NCBI GenBank assembly: GCA_036257595.1
Contig: DATAFF010000135.1
Coordinates: 1-64,000 of the forward strand
Length of the DNA stretch: 64,000 nucleotides
Direction: 5' to 3'
From: DATAFF01 sp036257595
GTDB lineage: Bacteria > Pseudomonadota > Alphaproteobacteria > Rhizobiales > Aestuariivirgaceae
Positions 1 through 7,503 of this stretch are shown in pieces. A program made the translations under genes and the position numbers. Under the pieces are notes generated by a model. The model was not told where the DNA came from. It saw only the letters and a list, made by a program, of their open reading frames with translations, and did no database searches. Within the stretch, counting starts at the first letter, position 1. Each line of letters begins with the position of its first letter.

Positions 1-611
1 GGGTCGCCGATCTCGACCTCGAAGCCGAACGCCTTGGCGCGCGTCGTGATGACGGCGATCGTCTGCGGATGGGTGTCGGCGTCGACGAAGAAGCTGTTGC
101 GCTCGACCTTGACCAGCCGATGCGCCATTGCCATCGCCTCCGCCGCCGCCGTGCCCTCGTCGAGCAGCGACGCATTGGCGATTTCGAGGCCGGTCAGGTC
201 GATGACCATCTGCTGGAAATTGAGCAGCGCCTCGAGGCGCCCCTGGCTCACCTCCGGCTGATACGGCGTATAGGCCGTGTACCAGCCGGGATTCTCCAAA
301 ACGTTGCGCAGAATCACCTTGGGCGTGACGCAGCCATAATAGCCCATGCCGATCATCGCGGTGTAAACCTTGTTGCGGCTTGCGATGAGCCTGAGCTCGG
401 AGAGCGCGTTGCGCTCCGACAACGGCTCGGGCAGCGCCAACGGGCTACGCGACCGGATCTGCGCCGGGATCACTTTGTGGACGAGATCATCGAGCGACGA
501 TGCCCCGACCTCCTTCAGCATGGTCGCGATTTCATCGGGCCTGGGACCGATGTGCCGCGGAATGAAATTCGCACCCGATTGCAAGTCGCTCAGGCTGAGC
601 CGTGCCGCCAT
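1..611 (-). CDS. gcvP: Glycine dehydrogenase (decarboxylating), glycine cleavage P protein, 5' part only
   Basis: This is the PLP-dependent P protein of the glycine cleavage system, which decarboxylates glycine and hands the aminomethyl group to lipoyl-GcvH. About 203 N-terminal codons are present and the frame stays open through the left window edge. The N-terminus carries FIPRHIGP, then GYYG and NPGWYTAYTPYQPE followed by EALLNFQ, which is typical of the N-terminal lobe. A start with FIPRHIGP fits the one-chain P protein of about 950 residues; a split GcvPA subunit is possible, since the rest lies outside the window. The ATG at 611 follows an AAGGGA ribosome site. It is the last gene of gcvT-gcvH-gcvP and starts 19 bases after gcvH. 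Confidence 0.93.
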   Translation of the reverse strand, partial: MAARLSLSDLQSGANFIPRHIGPRPDEIATMLKEVGASSLDDLVHKVIPAQIRSRSPLALPEPLSERNALSELRLIASRNKVYTAMIGMGYYGCVTPKVILRNVLENPGWYTAYTPYQPEVSQGRLEALLNFQQMVIDLTGLEIANASLLDEGTAAAEAMAMAHRLVKVERNSFFVDADTHPQTIAVITTRAKAFGFEVEIGD

Positions 612-630
612 GATGTGTCCCTTACCAATT

Positions 631-1008
631 CTATACGCTTTCGGCGAGGAAGGCCTGGTACTCCGCCTCGCTCATCAGGCCCTTGAGCTCGGCCGGCTCG
701 CTCATCGCGAGCTTGACGAACCAGCCACCGCCTTGCGCCTCCTTGTTGACCAGCCCCGGATTGCCTTCGAGTTCGCCATTGATCTCGGTCACCTCGCCTG
801 ACACCGGTGCATAGACCTCGCTCGCCGCCTTCACCGATTCCACCACCGCCGCCTCATCGCCCTGCGCGAATGCCGCACCGACCGACGGCAGCTCGACGAA
901 CACGATGTCGCCGAGCTGATCCTGCGCATGCTCCGTGATGCCGAAGGTCGCGATATTGCCCTCGACCCGCACCCACTCATGGTCCTTGGTGAATTTGAGA
1001 TCGCTCAT
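631..1008 (-). CDS. gcvH: Glycine cleavage system H protein
   Basis: The 125-residue lipoyl carrier shuttles the aminomethyl intermediate from GcvP to GcvT and the dihydrolipoyl group to Lpd. The N-terminal KFTKDHEWVRVEG and the ITEHAQDQLGDIVFVELP stretch are family hallmarks. The lipoylation lysine is K60 in the VVESVKAASEVYAPVSGEV context. The length is normal for the family. It sits 18 bases downstream of gcvT and is transcribed with it, so it should be controlled by the glycine riboswitch upstream of gcvT. Confidence 0.97.
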   Translation of the reverse strand: MSDLKFTKDHEWVRVEGNIATFGITEHAQDQLGDIVFVELPSVGAAFAQGDEAAVVESVKAASEVYAPVSGEVTEINGELEGNPGLVNKEAQGGGWFVKLAMSEPAELKGLMSEAEYQAFLAESV

Positions 1009-1026
1009 GGTTCCTCCTCTGGAGTT

Positions 1027-2160
1027 TCACCGCCGGTAGCGATGGGGAACGAAGGGCAGCCGGGTGACGACCGTCGGCACAGGCTTGCCGCGGACCACGA
1101 CGTCGACCACGGTCCCCGGCGCTGCCTGGCCTGCCGGCACATAGCCCATGGCAACCGGCGCATCGACCGTCGGGCCGAAGCCTCCCGAGGTCACCAGGCC
1201 CACGTTTCCATCGGTGTCGCGGATCTCCGCCCCGTGGCGCACCGGCATGCGTCCCTGCGGGGCGAGCCCGACCCGTCGTCGCGCCGGGCCCTCTTCGAGC
1301 TCCTGCGCGATCCGGCTCGCGCCGATGAAGTCGAGCGCCTGCCGCCGCCGCGCCGGGATCGACCAGCCCAGGCCGGCCTCGATCGGGCTCGTGCTCTCGT
1401 CGATATCCTGGCCATAAAGGCAGAGCCCTGCCTCGAGCCGCAGCGTGTCGCGGGCGCCGAGGCCGACCGGACGCACCCGATCGTCGCTGAGGAGCTTCTC
1501 GAACAGCGCCTCGACCTCTGCCGCCGCAAGCGAGATCTCGAACCCGTCCTCGCCGGTATAGCCCGACCGCGCCAGATGGACGTCGATGCCGGCCAGGCTG
1601 CCGGGCATCGCCGTCATGAAGCCGAGGTTCTGCGTCGCCGGCCAGAGCGGCCCGATCACCTCCTGGGCGCGCGGACCCTGAAGTGCGACAAGCGCCCGAT
1701 CCTCACGCAACGTGACGGTGATTTCCGGCGGCAGGTTCTCCCTGAGCCAGGCCTCGTCGATCGCCTTGCGCGAGGCATTGACGACCAGCATGAGCGTCCC
1801 CTGCTCCGCCGCCGGCCGGGTCACCATGAGGTCGTCGATGATGCCGCCATTGGACGCGATGAACTGGGTGTAGCGGATGCGGCCAGGCTCGAGCCCGGCA
1901 ATGTCGGCCGGCACCAGTCGCTCGAGGGCGGCGGCAAGCGTCGGGTGATCGGCGCCGCCGAGGACGATCTGGCCCATATGGGACACGTCGAACAGCCCGA
2001 CACTGGTCCGCGTCCACACATGCTCGGCAACGATGCCGGTCTGATATTGGACAGGCATCTCATAGCCCGCGAAAGGCACCATGCGGGCGCCGAGACGGCG
2101 ATGGAGCGCCGCCAGTGGCGTCTGGCGCAATGTGGCAGGATCGACAGGCTCGGCCGGCAT
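1027..2160 (-). CDS. gcvT: Glycine cleavage system aminomethyltransferase (T protein)
   Basis: GcvT transfers the one-carbon unit from aminomethyl-GcvH to tetrahydrofolate and releases ammonia. The 377-residue product has the GCVT/YgfZ fold signatures: VPFAGYEMPVQY near the N-terminus, GLFDVSHMGQI, YTQFIASNGGIIDDLMV, and GLGARDTLRLEAGLCLYGQD in the folate-binding half. The C-terminal barrel carries GRMPVRHGAEI and GLVTSGGFGPTV. The ATG at 2160 is preceded by GGAG about 11 bases upstream. It is the first gene of the gcv operon, directly behind the riboswitch. Confidence 0.97.
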   Translation of the reverse strand: MPAEPVDPATLRQTPLAALHRRLGARMVPFAGYEMPVQYQTGIVAEHVWTRTSVGLFDVSHMGQIVLGGADHPTLAAALERLVPADIAGLEPGRIRYTQFIASNGGIIDDLMVTRPAAEQGTLMLVVNASRKAIDEAWLRENLPPEITVTLREDRALVALQGPRAQEVIGPLWPATQNLGFMTAMPGSLAGIDVHLARSGYTGEDGFEISLAAAEVEALFEKLLSDDRVRPVGLGARDTLRLEAGLCLYGQDIDESTSPIEAGLGWSIPARRRQALDFIGASRIAQELEEGPARRRVGLAPQGRMPVRHGAEIRDTDGNVGLVTSGGFGPTVDAPVAMGYVPAGQAAPGTVVDVVVRGKPVPTVVTRLPFVPHRYRR

Positions 2161-2221
2161 CCGGCTTGTTCTCCAGCAGCGTGACAGTCACGGGCTCGAC
2201 GACCCGGCCGGAACTGCCGGA

Positions 2222-2415
2222 TCCTGCCCCCTCTGTCGTACAACCTGAGAGATTTCGCCCGGGTTGACCTTCCGGACTTACCCCCTTCGGTGAGCGGCAC
2301 GCAACGTCCGCTGCTCTCCAGAGAACTTGGCCACGCGGTCCTTTTGCCTGAGAGTTTCCGGGGCGGTTGCTCCTTCGGCGCCGCGGCATTTGAAACGCCG
2401 CGGTCTCTCCCGCGT
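2222..2415 (-). promoter_or_regulatory. Tandem glycine riboswitch in the gcvT leader
   Basis: Read on the minus strand, the leader contains two consecutive copies of the glycine aptamer core. The first runs GGGAGAGACC, CGCCGAAGGAGCAA, then GAAACTCTCAGGCAAAAGGACC. The second runs TCTGGAGAG, CACCGAAGGGGGTAAG, then GAAATCTCTCAGGTTGTACGACAGAGGGGGC. The two-aptamer layout just upstream of gcvT is the established glycine riboswitch arrangement, which usually switches gcv expression on when glycine is abundant. The expression platform lies in the roughly 60 bases between the second aptamer and the gcvT ATG; I could not assign its alternative helices by eye. Confidence 0.93.
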
Positions 2416-2499
2416 TGGGTGCATCGGAGGTAGTCTCTCGCGCCGCCGCCGTCAAGGGCGAGAAGCCCAGTGCTGCACAACCCTGATTTCCCCCGAATC

Positions 2500-2529
2500 T
2501 TGACATGGCTGGTCGCCATCACGCATCTA
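2500..2529 (+). promoter_or_regulatory. Candidate promoter for ispH-rnhA
   Basis: A perfect TTGACA (2500-2505) is followed after 18 bases by CATCTA (2524-2529), a plausible alphaproteobacterial housekeeping -10. Transcription would start about 30 bases before the ispH ATG. The site lies in the short gap between the divergent gcv leader and ispH. It is read by eye only. Confidence 0.45.
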
Positions 2530-2568
2530 GCGTCATGAAACCGCAATCCGACCTGAGAACGAGGTGAT

Positions 2569-3567
2569 ATGACGACGCCACCAAAACGGCCGATAAAGCT
2601 GGTCCTGGCCGCTCCGCGCGGCTTTTGTGCCGGCGTCGTCCGGGCGATCGACATTGTCGAGAAGGCGCTCGAGCGCTATGGCAAGCCGGTCTATGTGCGC
2701 CACGAGATCGTCCACAACCGCTATGTGGTGGAGGATCTGAAGCAGAAGGGCGCGATCTTCGTCGAGGAGCTCGACGAGGTCCCCGACGGCGAGCATCCGG
2801 TCATCTTCTCGGCCCATGGCGTCCCGAAGGCCGTGCCGCAGGAGGCCCGCTCCCGCCAGCTGTTCTTCCTCGATGCCACCTGCCCGCTGGTCTCCAAGGT
2901 CCATATGGAGGCGGCGCGACATCATGAGGACGGCTATGAGATCGTGCTGATCGGCCATTCCGGCCATCCCGAGGTGATCGGCACCATGGGCCAGCTGCCG
3001 GAAGGCGCCATCACCCTGGTCGAGACCGAGCAGCATGCCCAGACCTTCACGCCGCGCGATGCCGGCAAGCTCGCCTACATCACCCAGACGACGCTGTCGG
3101 TCGACGACACCAAGGATATCATCGCCATTCTCGAACGGCGCTTTCCCGAGATCCACGGGCCGCACAAGGAGGACATCTGCTACGCCACCACCAATCGCCA
3201 GGAGGTGGTCAAGACCATCGCGCCGAAATGCGATCTCATCCTGGTGGTTGGCGCCCCCAACAGCTCCAACTCGCAGCGCCTGGTCGAGGTGGCGCGCAAG
3301 CAGGGCTGCGAGCGCTCGATGCTCGTGCAGCGCGCCGCCGACATCGACTGGCCGGTCATCGGCGAGGCGAAGACCATCGGCATCACCGCCGGTGCGTCGG
3401 CTCCCGAGGTCCTGGTCAATGAAGTGATCGAGGCCTTCAAGGCGCGCTACGACGTCACCATGGAGATCGTCAGGACACGCGACGAGCATGTGTCGTTCAA
3501 GCTGCCGCGCGAGCTGCGGCGCGACGATCAATCCCGCGAAGAGGCAGCAAGCCCGGCCACCCAGTGA
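2569..3567 (+). CDS. ispH: 4-hydroxy-3-methylbut-2-enyl diphosphate reductase
   Basis: IspH is the last enzyme of the MEP isoprenoid pathway and reduces HMBPP to IPP and DMAPP with an iron-sulphur cluster. The 332-residue protein has the cluster cysteines C20 (PRGFCAGV), C105 (DATCPLVSK) and C204 (EDICYATTNRQ), with the substrate motifs RHEIVHN, FSAHGVP and IGHSGHPEVIGT, and GAPNSSNSQRLVE near the C-terminus. A GAGGTG ribosome site precedes the ATG closely. The stop overlaps the rnhA start, indicating translational coupling. In many Rhizobiales thrB lies between ispH and rnhA; here it is absent. Confidence 0.97.
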   Translation: MTTPPKRPIKLVLAAPRGFCAGVVRAIDIVEKALERYGKPVYVRHEIVHNRYVVEDLKQKGAIFVEELDEVPDGEHPVIFSAHGVPKAVPQEARSRQLFFLDATCPLVSKVHMEAARHHEDGYEIVLIGHSGHPEVIGTMGQLPEGAITLVETEQHAQTFTPRDAGKLAYITQTTLSVDDTKDIIAILERRFPEIHGPHKEDICYATTNRQEVVKTIAPKCDLILVVGAPNSSNSQRLVEVARKQGCERSMLVQRAADIDWPVIGEAKTIGITAGASAPEVLVNEVIEAFKARYDVTMEIVRTRDEHVSFKLPRELRRDDQSREEAASPATQ

Positions 3568-4016
3568 AGTCCGGCGTCGTCGTCGACATCTTCACCGATG
3601 GCGCCTGCTCGGGGAATCCGGGGCCGGGCGGCTGGGGCGCGATCCTGCGCTTCGATGCGATCGAGAAGGAGCTGTCGGGCGGCGAGCCCCTCACCACCAA
3701 CAACCGCATGGAGATGATGGCGGCAATCAGCGCCCTCGAGGCGCTCAAGCGGCCATGCCGGGTCAGGCTTCACACCGACTCGATCTATCTGCGCGACGGC
3801 ATCACCCGCTGGATCAACAAATGGCGTAGCAATGGCTGGCTGACCTCCGATAGGAAGCCGGTCAAGAATGCCGATCTGTGGATGCGGCTGGAAAAAGCGA
3901 TGGCGCCGCATCGCATCGAATGGGCCTGGGTGCGCGGCCACGCCGGCCATCCCGAAAACGAACGCGCCGACGAGTTGGCGCGACAGGCGTTGCTGCCCTT
4001 CAAGCCAAGGCAATAG
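3564..4016 (+). CDS. rnhA: Ribonuclease HI
   Basis: RNase HI cuts the RNA strand of RNA/DNA hybrids. All four acidic catalytic residues are visible: D12 (FTDGACSGNPGPGG), E50 (TTNNRMEMMA), D72 (LHTDSIYL) and D136 (ENERADELAR). The 150-residue length matches the family. Translation begins at a GTG in a GTGA overlap with the ispH stop. The last residues and the TAG stop (PRQ-stop) lie inside a heptanucleotide repeat element that begins at 4008, so the native C-terminus has apparently been replaced by repeat sequence. Confidence 0.97.
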   Translation: MKSGVVVDIFTDGACSGNPGPGGWGAILRFDAIEKELSGGEPLTTNNRMEMMAAISALEALKRPCRVRLHTDSIYLRDGITRWINKWRSNGWLTSDRKPVKNADLWMRLEKAMAPHRIEWAWVRGHAGHPENERADELARQALLPFKPRQ

Positions 4017-4112
4017 GCAGGCATTAGGCAATAGGCATTAGGCAGTAGGCAGTAGGCAGCGGTCGGCAGGAACACCGCGCGCTGCCTAACGCCTATTGCC
4101 GACCGCCTATCA
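4008..4112. repeat. Heptanucleotide TAGGCAG repeat element R1 (inverted arms)
   Basis: The left arm (4008-4064) is a run of 7-base units of the form TAGGCAG/TAGGCAA/TAGGCAT. A non-repetitive core containing GCAGCGGTCGGCAGG follows, then a right arm (4081-4111) of the complementary units CTGCCTA/CGCCTAT/TTGCCGA. The arms could form a long hairpin. The left arm supplies the rnhA stop codon. Similar elements occur near 5.8-6.06, 41.5 and 53.4 kb. Confidence 0.85.
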
Positions 4113-4208
4113 CTTCCTTTCTGCAACCATCACTCGCAAAATATCACTTGCCAACAACCATCACGTGTGACAGGTTGCCGATCTCGCCAATAAAGGGAGT
4201 GATCTCAC

Positions 4209-4511
4209 ATGGGTTCGGCAATCGGCAGGTTTGCTCGGGTGGCGGTGCGCATTAGCGCGCTGCTCGCTTCAGCCGCAATCATCACGGCGGTCTCACAGGT
4301 GAACATGGCGGTCGCCGGGATCGGCGGCATCGGCGGAGGCGGCAAGGGCCGTAACGGCCTTCTTGACGAAGAGAGGAAAGAATCAACCGCCCATCATGCA
4401 GTCGCTGCGCTGTCGGTCTTCCACCTCCAGGACGCAGTCCGCAGCGGCAAGTCCGAGTGGGAGATCAGGGCCATGGCTAATGAGGCGGGCTACACGCTCG
4501 CCATCACCTGA
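4209..4511 (+). CDS. Small exported glycine-rich protein of unknown function
   Basis: I do not recognise this 100-residue protein. Residues 10-36 form a hydrophobic segment behind two arginines (FARVAVRISALLASAAIITAV), consistent with a signal peptide or membrane anchor. A short glycine-rich stretch (GIGGIGGGGKG, about 37-47) and a charged helical tail follow. The ATG is preceded by AGGGAG at good spacing, which argues that it is real. It is the first of three unknown genes between two heptamer-repeat elements. No cysteines or recognisable domain were seen. Confidence 0.55.
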   Translation: MGSAIGRFARVAVRISALLASAAIITAVSQVNMAVAGIGGIGGGGKGRNGLLDEERKESTAHHAVAALSVFHLQDAVRSGKSEWEIRAMANEAGYTLAIT

Positions 4512-4598
4512 CGAAACCGGCGCGAATACGGCGTGGCGTGTTCCGGACCCGAACATTCGGGCTCCGGAGCACTCCTTCAAGCAATCCAGGAATCTCTC

Positions 4599-5270
4599 AT
4601 GCTGAATGCGTTCAAACGGCTGACCGACTACCAGGAGGCCGACGAGATCGTGGAAGAGTCCTGTATTCCCGGCCTGTTCTGGAAGCGCAATGACTTTTAC
4701 AAGACGACTGCGCTTTCCCGGATCATCCTGCCGAGCCCAGGCCAGAGTCTGTTCACGGTCGTGTTCCATGCTGAGGACTTCAGCGAAAGCAGCCATGGCG
4801 GCTACGAGTACTATGGCTGCCACCTTGGGCAGGACGACGTGCTGACCTTTCTCGCTCACGATGAGCGGGTGATGACCGGCCACTTCGTCGATTGCCGCAA
4901 GGGTTCACCGACGCTGCACAAGTCATGCTCTCTCAGCTTCAAGAGCAATTCCGACCGAAGCCTGGTGATCGGTCGCGGTATCGCGCACATCTTCGACAAC
5001 CTCATGGGCATGACGACGATTAACCAGATGCGGATGCATTTCGACTTCCGCAATCCGGATTTCATCCCCGGCAGCGACGTGATCAACATTCTGCGGGGAA
5101 CGCCTGTCGACCAGTTCCCTGCACTTCGGGTCAATCGTTTCCGGTCACCGCGATGGCTCTGCCATTTGATGGTCAAGCAGCAGCGCATCGGGATTCGCCG
5201 GTCCGGCGCCAACTATCCCTTCCAGTTCAAGCATGGAGGGAAGAATTTCGCCTTCTTCCCGAAAGGTTAG
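4599..5270 (+). CDS. Conserved hypothetical protein, possible RmlC-like cupin
   Basis: This 223-residue protein has no firm assignment. The stretch GYEYYGCHLGQDDVLTFL, then VDCRKGSP and SLVIGRGIAHIFDNL, resembles the strand-and-histidine pattern of the RmlC (dTDP-sugar 3,5-epimerase-like) cupin fold, in which a GxAHxF segment follows a short hydrophobic strand. That is inference from pattern only. The frame is open from 4533, but the ATG at 4599 has AGGAA eight bases upstream and is preferred. The gene is followed after 4 bases by a TPR-like gene. Base composition is visibly less GC-rich than its neighbours. Confidence 0.6.
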   Translation: MLNAFKRLTDYQEADEIVEESCIPGLFWKRNDFYKTTALSRIILPSPGQSLFTVVFHAEDFSESSHGGYEYYGCHLGQDDVLTFLAHDERVMTGHFVDCRKGSPTLHKSCSLSFKSNSDRSLVIGRGIAHIFDNLMGMTTINQMRMHFDFRNPDFIPGSDVINILRGTPVDQFPALRVNRFRSPRWLCHLMVKQQRIGIRRSGANYPFQFKHGGKNFAFFPKG

Positions 5271-5274
5271 AGCG

Positions 5275-5787
5275 GTGACTGACCGGCAGCTCCGGCAGAT
5301 CGCAACCATTCGAAAGCGGGGGAAAACCGATGAAGCCTTGCGCATGTTCAAGGAGCTGGTCCGCCAAGCGGATGCGAGCGCCGCGGTGCATCTTGAATAT
5401 GGCTATATGCTCGACAGCCTGTCGCGCGAGGCGCGGGCCATCACGCATTACACCAGGGCCCTGGCGCTCGGGCTGCCTCCCGCCGATCGGGTGAGCTGCC
5501 TCATCTGTCTTGCCTCCTCCTACCGGAACCGCAAGCGCTTCGATGAGGCGCTTTCGACCATCGAGCGGGCCGCTGTGGAATTTCCTGGCAATCAGGTCGT
5601 CGTCTGCTTCCACGCGCTGATCCTGTCCGATCACGACAGGGCGGCGGAAGGGCTGTCGCGTCTTGGCAGCCTGGCGGTTGCGTGTCTCGACGGGCCGGAG
5701 ATGGAGCCGTTTCGCACAGTGCTCTTGTCGCGGTACCGGGGACTTGGTCAACGCGCCCGAAAGAAGAGATTGGCGACGCGGCAATAG
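5275..5787 (+). CDS. Tetratricopeptide-repeat-like protein
   Basis: The 170-residue product consists of paired amphipathic helices with TPR spacing: RKRGKTDEALRMFKELVRQ, then EYGYMLDSLSREARAITHYTRAL, then LASSYRNRKRFDEALSTIERA. It is probably a small protein-interaction module. The preferred start is the GTG at 5275, four bases after the preceding stop and behind an AAAGG site; an upstream ATG at 5233 is open but lies inside the previous gene. The final codons (RQ-stop) belong to a heptamer-repeat element. No signal peptide or membrane segment is evident. Confidence 0.65.
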   Translation: MTDRQLRQIATIRKRGKTDEALRMFKELVRQADASAAVHLEYGYMLDSLSREARAITHYTRALALGLPPADRVSCLICLASSYRNRKRFDEALSTIERAAVEFPGNQVVVCFHALILSDHDRAAEGLSRLGSLAVACLDGPEMEPFRTVLLSRYRGLGQRARKKRLATRQ

Positions 5788-6055
5788 GCGGCAGCAGGCA
5801 GTCGGCAAATAGGCAACCGGGCCGGAACGACAGGTTCGCTCGCAAGAGCACCGCCCCTTTTACTCCCTTCTCCCCCGCGCAGCGGGGGGAGAAGGTGCCC
5901 CCCAGGGGCGGATGAGGGGTCAAAAGCAACGGCAGTAGGCAGATAGGCAATTCCCTACTGCCTATTGCCTATTGCCGACTGCCGCCTGCCGACTGCCTGT
6001 GCGCGACCGTATTGGGTCCTGGCCCTACTGCCTATTGCCTAACTGTCCACTGCCG
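5782..6055. repeat. Composite heptamer repeat element R2 between convergent genes
   Basis: Direct TAGGCAG-type units occur at 5782-5820 and 5930-5950. Inverted units (CTACTGCCTATTGCC and variants) fill 5955-6050, with a non-repetitive stretch around 6000-6030. An unrelated REP-like hairpin element is embedded at 5863-5919. The whole lies between the stops of the TPR-like gene and the convergent peroxiredoxin gene, and it supplies the TAG of the former. No gene is seen in this 270-base gap. Confidence 0.8.
5863..5919. repeat. REP-like hairpin element nested in R2
   Basis: CTTCTCCCCCGC (5867-5878) pairs with GCGGGGGGAGAAG (5882-5894) across a three-base loop, a near-perfect 12-bp stem. A tail of GTGCCCCCCAGGGGCGGATGA with its own small stem follows. 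This layout (CCCTTCTCCCC hairpin, then a GGCGGATGAGGGG tail) resembles dispersed intergenic elements found in many GC-rich proteobacteria. It may also act as a terminator for the two convergent genes. Confidence 0.7.
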
Positions 6056-6057
6056 GC

Positions 6058-6543
6058 TCACACAACGGCCAGCAGCTTCTCTGCACTCGACTCATCGGCA
6101 ATGCCCGGCTGGGCTTCGAGATGGATGGCATTCACCACTCTGTCCTCCACCAGCATGGCATAGCGCTGCGAGCGCCGGCCCATGCCGAAGGCGGTCCCGT
6201 CGAGCTCCATGCCGACCGCCTTGGTGAATTCGCCATTGCCGTCCGCCAGGAACAGGATCTTGCCATCGGCGCCGCTCGCCTTGCCCCAGGCGGTCAGCAC
6301 ATGGATGTCATTGACCGCCACGCAGGCGATGGTGTCGATGCCGCGTGCCCGGAACGCCTCCGCCTGCTGAATGAAGCCGGGCATGTGCTTGAGATGGCAG
6401 GTCGGCGTAAACGCGCCCGGCACGGCAAACAGCACCACCCGCTTTCCGCGGAAGATCTCGGCGACGCTGCGTTTTGCCGGACCGTTCTCGCTCATGGTGA
6501 CGAAGGTCGCCTCCGGCAGCCGGTCACCGACTTTGATCGACAT
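6058..6543 (-). CDS. Peroxiredoxin, Prx5/AhpE-like thiol peroxidase family
   Basis: This is a 161-residue thiol peroxidase that reduces hydroperoxides. The peroxidatic cysteine is C49 in VPGAFTPTCHLKHMPGF, and the Prx5 group shows in the later VNDIHVLTAWGK and LADGNGEFTKAVGM segments. A second cysteine, C74 (IACVAVND), is present. Family members usually take electrons from glutaredoxin or thioredoxin. The start MSIKVGDRLPEA at 6543 has AAGGAAG just upstream; the frame extends only to a TTG five codons earlier. The stop lies at the edge of repeat element R2. Confidence 0.95.
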   Translation of the reverse strand: MSIKVGDRLPEATFVTMSENGPAKRSVAEIFRGKRVVLFAVPGAFTPTCHLKHMPGFIQQAEAFRARGIDTIACVAVNDIHVLTAWGKASGADGKILFLADGNGEFTKAVGMELDGTAFGMGRRSQRYAMLVEDRVVNAIHLEAQPGIADESSAEKLLAVV

Positions 6544-6560
6544 GGGCTTCCTTTCCAAAA

Positions 6561-7370
6561 TCAGCGGACGACCACCGACCTTACCACGCTGCGCGCGCCC
6601 GCAACGACCGTCAGCCTCAGCGTCTTGCCGACCAGCGCGTCCGGCTGCTTGAGCCCGTGCACCGGCAGACCATAGAGACCCGCCTCGCGCTGCTTCGGCG
6701 CCCCAAAATAGAGATCGGGATCACCCTCGACGAAAATATCGGCCGGCGTCGCCCCCATACCCTCGAGCCGCACCACCAGCTCATAGCCCTCCCGCTCACC
6801 AGCCGGCTTCAGCGCCGCCTCCCTGACATCGAGCCCTCCTCCCGTTGCCGCCGGAACCTTGGCCAGCCCGTCGAGCACGACCTGCCGCTCGGGCGTGGCG
6901 GCAGGGTCGACGGGAAGCGTTGCCGACAGCGTCGCCTCGGCCGGAATGCAGATCGCTTGGCAGACGGCAAAACTCAGCTTGAGCTTGAGCGAGACCGGCT
7001 GAGCCGGATCGCCGGCCGCGACCTTGACCGGGAGGATCACCTCGTCCTGATAGCCGATCGCCTCGCCGCCCTCGTCATGCAGCCGCGCCGGTGCCGGAAA
7101 CAAGACTTCTGCCTCCTTCAGATTGGCCGATGCCGACCAGTCGAACACCGGCGGCACGCCGGACTCGCCGGGGACCCGCCAATAGGTCTTCCAGCCCGGG
7201 CTTAGGTCGATCTGCAGTCCGGCAAGTCGGCGGCCACCCTCCACCCCGCCATCGATCAGCCGCAGCCGGGCCTGATCAACCATCACCCAGTCGCCGCCAC
7301 CTTCGCCGGCCCATGCGACGGATGCAGGGATAGCGGCCAGAATGGCGAGGAGAAGCAGCTTTTTTTCCAT
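6561..7370 (-). CDS. Periplasmic DsbD N-terminal-domain-like protein
   Basis: The 269-residue secreted protein has a signal peptide (MEKKLLLLAILAAIPASVAWA) and then the beta-sandwich of the DsbD N-terminal domain: SPGWKTYWRVPGESGVPPVF, the GYQDEVILPV strand, and the cysteine pair in FAVCQAICIPAEATL. In DsbD and ScsB that pair relays electrons to periplasmic partners. Here the domain stands alone, without the membrane or thioredoxin domains. It lies 17 bases upstream of the peroxiredoxin gene on the same strand, which suggests a shared redox role. ATG codons at 7379 and 7370 are both possible; neither has a strong ribosome site. Confidence 0.8.
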   Translation of the reverse strand: MEKKLLLLAILAAIPASVAWAGEGGGDWVMVDQARLRLIDGGVEGGRRLAGLQIDLSPGWKTYWRVPGESGVPPVFDWSASANLKEAEVLFPAPARLHDEGGEAIGYQDEVILPVKVAAGDPAQPVSLKLKLSFAVCQAICIPAEATLSATLPVDPAATPERQVVLDGLAKVPAATGGGLDVREAALKPAGEREGYELVVRLEGMGATPADIFVEGDPDLYFGAPKQREAGLYGLPVHGLKQPDALVGKTLRLTVVAGARSVVRSVVVR

Positions 7371-7503
7371 TGGAATCATGCATTCGGGACTAGCGGAAAC
7401 CATCCGTTAACAGCGAATCACGTCTGTGTCAGGAACCGAGCGGGGCCTCAGCGGCTTTGCTCCGACACAATTCCGCGGTAGGCTTGAGAGCTGGGGGATT
7501 GGT

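Noticed and set aside
4320..4350. Gly-rich stretch read as a microcin B17-like precursor core
   Set aside because: It has no Cys or Ser in the glycine stretch and no modification enzymes nearby, though TldD/TldE are in the window.
4363..4605. 80-codon frame overlapping the small exported protein
   Set aside because: It is in another frame of the 4209 gene without its own ribosome site and with Arg/Ser-rich shadow composition.
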